64,000 bases of DNA from Labia minor. Lineage: Eukaryota; Arthropoda; Insecta; Dermaptera; Spongiphoridae. Where the stretch lies: contig OY720344.1 in NCBI GenBank assembly GCA_963082975.1, forward strand, positions 5,257,580 to 5,321,579. Direction: 5' to 3'. This document shows, in pieces, positions 58,616-64,000 of this stretch. The first letter of the stretch is position 1, and the number at the start of each line of letters is the position of its first letter. The notes beneath the pieces were generated by a model, which saw only the letters and a program-made list of their open reading frames with translations, made no database searches and had not been told where the DNA came from. Position numbers and translations under genes: made by a program.

Positions 58616-59037
58616 TTGTATAATACATTTTTTATAGATTATATCATCCATGAATATATATTCTTCATTCGGAATTATTAATTCATAAACTATCAATTAT
58701 GGTAGATGAGAAATTTAAATTTTATATACATTTTTATTTGTTTCGTAGAATTTAGTTTGTTTCTAATTTCCCAATGAATGACATCATATCCGTGTAAATT
58801 TTGATTGAAAAAAGGGTTGCGTATTAGGAAATGTGACGAATGAATAAATAATAGGTAAGAATGACGAAGGTTATTGCTTAGCCAGTGTCAAGGACCTGCA
58901 TTGCTTCGAGTGTCATACTTTGATACAAGTACATTTAAATATCATATAATATGCCTTTGCATTCTTATGTTGTATATTAAATAAATTAAATATTATTATT
59001 ATTAAACAACTATCCATTTTTATTTAATCCCATTCTA
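58153..59037. other. AT-rich spacer
   Basis: A CA run then an AT run lies at 58575-58612. Nothing else was recognised. Confidence 0.5.
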
Positions 59038-59467
59038 CGAGGGCGGGGGAAAAGTTTCCGGCCTGACCAAGAAAAACGATGTTTTTCAATATTTTTTTTT
59101 GCTATCTTTGTCAACATAATCTCCATCAACACTGATACATGTCTCATAACGGTGTTCTAATTAATTTAATTTAAGTCTCATCAATATGAATCGACGCAAA
59201 ACTTCGTTTGTGTGTGGATTACGCCTACAGCGCCAAATTGTCGATAGAAATGTTTTTTCGAAGCAGTTGTTGGTCTAACGTTAGCAAACGCGGCACCCAC
59301 ATTGCACACAGCTTTCCATATTTAAAGGCTTGTGCAAAATATTTCGCACACGTTCAGCTGATCTCGTACAGATTTAAGCTATCTTGAATGTTGAAAAATA
59401 AAGCAAAAAACAAATTTAAAAACATCGTTTTTCTTGGTCAGGCCGGAAACTTTTCACCCCACCCTCG
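59038..59467. mobile_element. Mariner-derived MITE, 430 bp
   Basis: This is a sister of 41000-41449, with ends CGAGGGCGGGGGAAAAGTTT and CTTTTCACCCCACCCTCG and TA on both sides (59036-59037, 59468-59469). The interior is in the opposite orientation relative to the first copy. It carries CAACATAATCTCCATCAACA and GTTAGCAAACGCGGCACCCA, remnants of transposase coding. Confidence 0.9.
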
Positions 59468-60019
59468 TATAATCATATTAATGTTATGAAATATTCATAA
59501 CAAAGGACTAACGAATCTTTTAAGATTTTATAATTCAAAATTTCGGAATAAAAAAAAAAACATTCAAAATTTCATATTACTTGTAATCAATCAAAGCCAT
59601 AATAAATGAATAAATTGAAAATTTTAAATATCTGTATAATTATTTTTATTTAAATTATTTTAAATAAATGTTGAGAAATTTATATTTTTCAAAATTCTAA
59701 ATAAATAAATAAAATTAATGGACCTTATTTACAATTTATTATCACATTATATACTTAGAAGCGAAGAAATGGAATCACTCCATTTTCATTAAACTAATGA
59801 TAATTTTTAGTTTCATTATAATTTATTAGGAATTTAAATATATTTTCCATAAAGTTTAATGTTTAAGTCAGTGATTTCCATCCTTTCTGTACAGGCGCCC
59901 CTTTTTTAAAAAAAAAATTATTGCGCCCCCCCTTAATTTTTGTAATTATCTAATTTCATAAATACTCACATAATATAGTAATTTATTTAATGGACTACAA
60001 AATCACACATACACATTAC

Positions 60020-60046
<27 letters not shown>
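59468..60046. other. AT-rich with minor repeat fragments
   Basis: Bases 59757-59850 (GCGAAGAAATGGAATCACTC, AATTTATTAGGAATTTAAAT) resemble 18215-18310 in RTN4IP1 intron 2. Bases 59875-59945 (CAGTGATTTCCATCCTTTCT, GCGCCCCCCCTTA) are a piece of the hAT MITE at 42499. A CA run spans 60018-60050. Confidence 0.55.
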
Positions 60047-60051
<5 letters not shown>

Positions 60052-60279
60052 TCAATTAAAAATTGATAGAAAACTACGAATTTGGAATAATTCCGGTGTA
60101 CCAAATTTCATTATTGTAACTCAAACCGTTGTTGTGTAATCTTTTCTACATACACACATACATTTTTCCTCAACCTTAGTGAAAATGATTCAGGAACCTT
60201 CAAAACGTATAAAAACATCAAAATATCAACATCGAAAATTTTCTTGATCGCAATACTATCTCTGGCGAGATAGTAAAAA
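60047..60279 (-). repeat. HINE-B 5' half, truncated
   Basis: It matches the microsatellite-to-5'-end half of HINE-B, ending in plus reading CTCTGGCGAGATAGTAAAAA at 60279. The 3' half with the hairpin is missing. Confidence 0.78.
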
Positions 60280-60544
60280 TAGTCCATGGATGTTATGTGT
60301 TGTTTTCTTTATAAAATATTAATAAAATCTATTATAAAAATTAATGAAAAATAAAAATAAAAGAATTTATTTAGGAAAATATCTCTTTATTATTGAAATT
60401 AAATATTGAATAAATGTATATATTTGGTAAATTATTATTTATTGCTTAGTACTTAGTATATGTAGTATACTAAGGTAAGTCAAATATTTCAATAATCAGG
60501 CCAATCATGATAAGAACATTCATTTACCTGTTGTCAATTGATTT

Positions 60545-60593
<49 letters not shown>

Positions 60594-60960
60594 GGAGGGA
60601 GAGAGAGAGACGTGAATGAATTTGTTAAATTGTATTAAGTATACTCGAACGAAATATATACATGTAGAAATGGATTTCTATTTCTAGCCCATTGATGTAA
60701 TACTTAAATGTTGAAAGAATGCCAATGATAAATGAAGAAAAACATTATAAATATATTAATTAAGTTAATTTTTATAGAATAATACATAGAAAACAGAATT
60801 CTGATTTCCTTCCGTTCTTGTAAAATTATTATGAATGGTGTCTGATTAAAAACAAAAGTTATATAAGATTTTATTCATCAAATATCGTAGAAAAAAATAC
60901 GAGAATCATGGACTACTAGAATTTAATTAAACATTCATTTAAATCCACTTAAGGAAATAA
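60280..60960. other. AT-rich with CA and GA microsatellites
   Basis: A CA run spans 60549-60574, then an AT run, then GGGAGAGAGAGAGACG at 60597. No gene was seen. Confidence 0.5.
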
Positions 60961-60974
60961 ATTGTGTTTTATAT

Positions 60975-61475
60975 GAAATCGATGAGTCCGTCCGTCCGTC
61001 CATATAGATGTATACAGCTTGAACGCCTCAACGGATTTTGATAAAATTGGGTATATTTACTTACATAATGCATCATTAGCATGAATTCATCAACTTTTGG
61101 GGTATATCCAGAAACTGGAAGTGGTAGTATTACCGATCGACGATAGGAAGGGAAGGGTTAGTTTCACACCAAATTTTACAAAAGGAGATTTTTTAAATAA
61201 CACTACGAATCATTATTCACTTTGTATTGGTTTTATCCTCGGGAAAAATCATCTTCATTTGTTTTTTTATGACGTGACCCAGCCCTTCATGACGTTACAT
61301 CCAACGCCTCCTTATATATTATAAATAAAATAAAATTAAAAATATTTATGTTCTATGCCTATCTGTTTTTTATTGCATGAATTGATACATTTAAATAATT
61401 TGAAATTGTTTCTGTATCTGAAAATTAATTTATTTCAAACCGTAGGTCGGTTCTGTGCCTGGCCACAGGTCCACT
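60975..61475 (+). mobile_element. HINE-A repeat, plus strand, 5' end truncated
   Basis: It starts inside the GTCC tract (GTCCGTCCGTCCGTCC at 60986). It continues through CCAGAAACTGGAAGTGG and ACCGATCGACGATAGGAAGG and ends with the 3' hairpin CCTGGCCACAGG at 61460-61471. CATGACGTTACAT and TATGACGTGAC replace the TGACGTCA palindromes of other copies. Confidence 0.78.
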
Positions 61476-62065
61476 TATTTGAATTGAATTATTAAATATT
61501 CTAAATATCTCAATTCATTTAGATTAATAGAGGTCAGTTCTTAATAATATGTGGATTTGTATGTGTAAAGAGAGGTATAGGTGGGAGGTTGAATATTGAT
61601 TGATTATGACAAGGGGTAGATAACGGGGATGAGGCAGGGCGCAACAAGTGGATTCCACGACCTGCGGCCAGGAATGCTTTTTCTTTGTTTTTTTTAAAGG
61701 GAGGTTAAGATATCTTTTCTCTCTCTCTCTTTCTCTCTCTATCTATCTATTTATCTATTCTTTCATTTGGCTTGGTTGGTTGTAGAAAGAACCAGGTGGA
61801 GTGAAGGTTGCCTGTGAGATAGTCAAGGGAGCGCCGTCGCCGTCCCGGGCGATCGATTCTACCGGGCACTGGCTCTGACATCGGGGAGTGGGTCAACGAA
61901 CACACACACACACACACACACACATTCACTGTTTTCAAAGCAACACAACAAATAAAACATGAATAAATCTATTATTATATATATATTGAATATTGTTTTT
62001 ATAAAGAATTGACTCTTAAAATTTTATAAAATGCAAAAAATTAATCTAAATCTTTAAATTACAAA
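61476..62065. other. Spacer with a GC-rich island and microsatellites
   Basis: Bases 61610-61680 and 61780-61895 are GC-rich (GGGATGAGGCAGGGCGCAAC, GCGCCGTCGCCGTCCCGGGC). Between them lie CT and TCTA runs, and an AC run follows at 61900-61924. No protein is recognisable. It could be a promoter or first exon, but there is no direct support. Confidence 0.35.
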
Positions 62066-62410
62066 TTTTTACTATCTCGCCAGAGATAGTTTTGCGATCT
62101 CGAAAATTTTCGATGTTGAGATTTTGATGTTTTTATACGTTTAGAAGGTTCCTGAATCATTTTCACTAAGGTTGAGAATAATGTCTGTGAGGTGTGTATG
62201 TGTGTATGTATGTAGACAAGATTACGCAAAAACGGTTTGACCTAGAATAATGAAATTTGGTATACGGGAATTATTCAAAATTCGTAGTTTTCTATCAACT
62301 TTTGAGAAATGTAGCTCAACCGGAAGAGGGTCATTAATTTAAATATAATATATTATGCTATTTAATCCAATTTAAATTGCGAGATAGTTGAGTGGAGACA
62401 CTCCAGCTAA
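62066..62410 (+). mobile_element. HINE-B repeat, internally deleted
   Basis: It starts TTTTTACTATCTCGCC; the start palindrome ACTATCTCGCCAGAGATAGT is perfect. The end GCGAGATAGTTGAGTGGAGA is followed by CACTCCAGCTAA. The middle (ATATATAG block and CACGTGACG core) is deleted, so only about 345 bp remain. Both termini are kept. Confidence 0.83.
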
Positions 62411-62845
62411 TTTTTTCCTTTATCTATAAGCTAGAAAAAAGTTCTACTTAATTCAACAGGGTTCAGGAAAATATTTTAATAAATAATCTAAAAATATAAC
62501 AATATACTTATTAACCTTTAGAATTACTTTTAAATTTTACTTCCCTACCTAATTTAAATTATTTTATAGTCATTGGTTAATAAAAAAATATCAAATATTA
62601 CAGAAAATGTTTAAAACAAAAAATATTTTATATCACACAGTTATAACTACTTATACTTTATACTACATTGATAAAGAAAAATTGATCGCTTATGTTTTAA
62701 CGGAATTATTTCTGTAAGAAAGCATATATTGATAAATAAATTTCAGGTTGACAAAACAGATTTAGGTCGAGTAGTTATACTCGTTTATTCCTATATATAT
62801 ATTAATTCCTGGTGATAATAATGATACTTTGAAAATCATATAAAA
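62411..62845. other. AT-rich spacer
   Basis: Nothing recognisable was seen. Confidence 0.5.
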
Positions 62846-63494
62846 TAAGTTGATCTGTGGCCAGGTCCGAACCGACCGACTGTTTGAAATAAATTAATTT
62901 CCAGCTACAGAAACAATTTCAAATAATTTTAATATATCTATTAATGTAATAAAAAACAGATATGGATACATAAATAATAAATAAAACATTTTTAATTTTA
63001 TTTTATTTATAATATATATGCAAGACCAGGCTGTGATGTCATGAATGCCTGGATGACGTCATATAATTTTAAATCAAGAAAAAACTAATAAATATGATTT
63101 TCCCGAGGGTAAAACCAATACAAAGTGTATGATTCGTGGTAATATATAAAAAAATCTCCTTTGGTGTGAAAATAACCCTTTCCTTCCTATCTTCGATCGC
63201 TAATACTACCACTTCCGGTTTCCGGAATTGCACCAAAAGTTGATCAATTCATCCCACTGATGCATTAAGTAAATATACCAAATTTCATCAAAATCCGTTC
63301 AGCCGTTCAGGCTGTACACATCTATACGGACGGACAGACGGACGGACAGACGGACAGACGGACGGACAGACATCATGCTAAAAATACTTTTTTCTGTTTA
63401 GAAAATGCATGATTCGTGGAGATATGTAAAAATCTCCACATGTGAAATTTGGTGTGAAAACAATACCTCCCTTACTATCGTCGGTCGGTAAAAA
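62846..63494 (-). mobile_element. HINE-A repeat, long form with expanded GGAC/CAGA tract
   Basis: In plus reading it runs from AAGTTGATCTGTGGCCAGGT to TACTATCGTCGGTCGGTAAA. The tract at 63317-63370 is a tetranucleotide mix of GGAC and CAGA. The hairpin has one change (ATCTG). The middle holds ATGACGTCATAT near 63055. Confidence 0.85.
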
Positions 63495-63667
63495 TGATAC
63501 GTTTTATATAAAATTTAGGCGAACACACACATACTACTGAATATTAATTTTTTATATATAAAGTGATATTTGAAATATATATATAAAATCAAATATATTT
63601 ATGTATTAATTCGTAAAACCTATTTATTGGTAGATTAAAGCATTGTAATTATTCATGATAGTAATAA

Positions 63668-64000
63668 ATAAGTTGACCTGTAGCCAGGTCCGAACCGACC
63701 GACGGTTTGAAATAAATTAATTTCCAGCTACAGAAACAATTTCAAATAATTTTAATATATCTATTAATGTAATAAAAAACAGATATGGATACATAAATAA
63801 TAAATATAAACATTTTTAATTTTATTTTATTTATAATATATATATATATATGCAAGTCCAGGCTGTGACGTCATGAATGGCTGGAAGACGTCATATAATT
63901 TTAAATCAAGAAAAAACTAATAAATATGATTTTCCTGAGGATAAAACCAATACAAAGTGCATGATTTGTGGTGATATATAAAAAATCTCCTTTGGTGTGA
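63668..64000 (-). mobile_element. HINE-A repeat, cut by the window end
   Basis: It starts AAGTTGACCTGTAGCCAGGT at 63669 and follows the previous copy closely (175 bp away, same strand). GTGACGTCATG is near 63867. The 5' end lies beyond base 64000. Confidence 0.85.

Overview
This is AT-rich nuclear DNA from an animal, most likely an insect. Four host genes have short GT-AG introns. The zinc transporter resembles insect ZnT63C-type proteins. The repeats (BEL/Pao, mariner, hAT, tRNA-SINE, an RTE/CR1-type LINE and Helentron-like elements) are typical of arthropods. The order cannot be resolved from the sequence alone. There is no CRISPR array, operon or other prokaryotic feature.

Layout: 1-3.2 kb is a decayed hAT transposon with a second, non-autonomous hAT element inside its transposase. 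5.3-6.6 kb is an intact six-exon RRP7 (rRNA processing) gene. 8.0-14.9 kb is a very young BEL/Pao LTR retrotransposon, whose two LTRs differ by a single T. 17.3-20.8 kb is a six-exon RTN4IP1 gene and 24.6-27.3 kb a seven-exon mitochondrial tryptophanyl-tRNA synthetase (WARS2); both products act in mitochondria. 30.8-41.7 kb holds an eight-exon zinc exporter gene (SLC30A1/ZnT63C type) on the minus strand, convergent with WARS2. Its introns are packed with SINEs, MITEs and Helentron-like repeats. From 42 to 64 kb nearly everything is nested repeats. The one candidate gene there is an unrecognised two- or three-exon gene near 54.5-57.4 kb.

The most interesting pattern is in the repeats. Three families that look unrelated inside (here called HINE-A, HINE-B and HINE-C, more than a dozen copies or fragments) share one terminal design. 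Each starts with a T-run followed by a 10-12 bp motif. The reverse complement of that motif lies near the other end, just before a 5-bp stem-loop at the extreme 3' end. The motif differs between families but matches itself within each family. This is the architecture of Helentron-derived non-autonomous elements and suggests that the two ends must correspond. Other notable points are eight or nine hAT MITEs dated by nesting and by exact 8-bp target duplications, a possible alternative C-terminus of the zinc transporter, and a decayed ORF with a conserved CSGQNRN-type motif.

Exon joins were worked out by hand from splice consensus, reading phase and protein similarity recalled from the families. 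No search was run.
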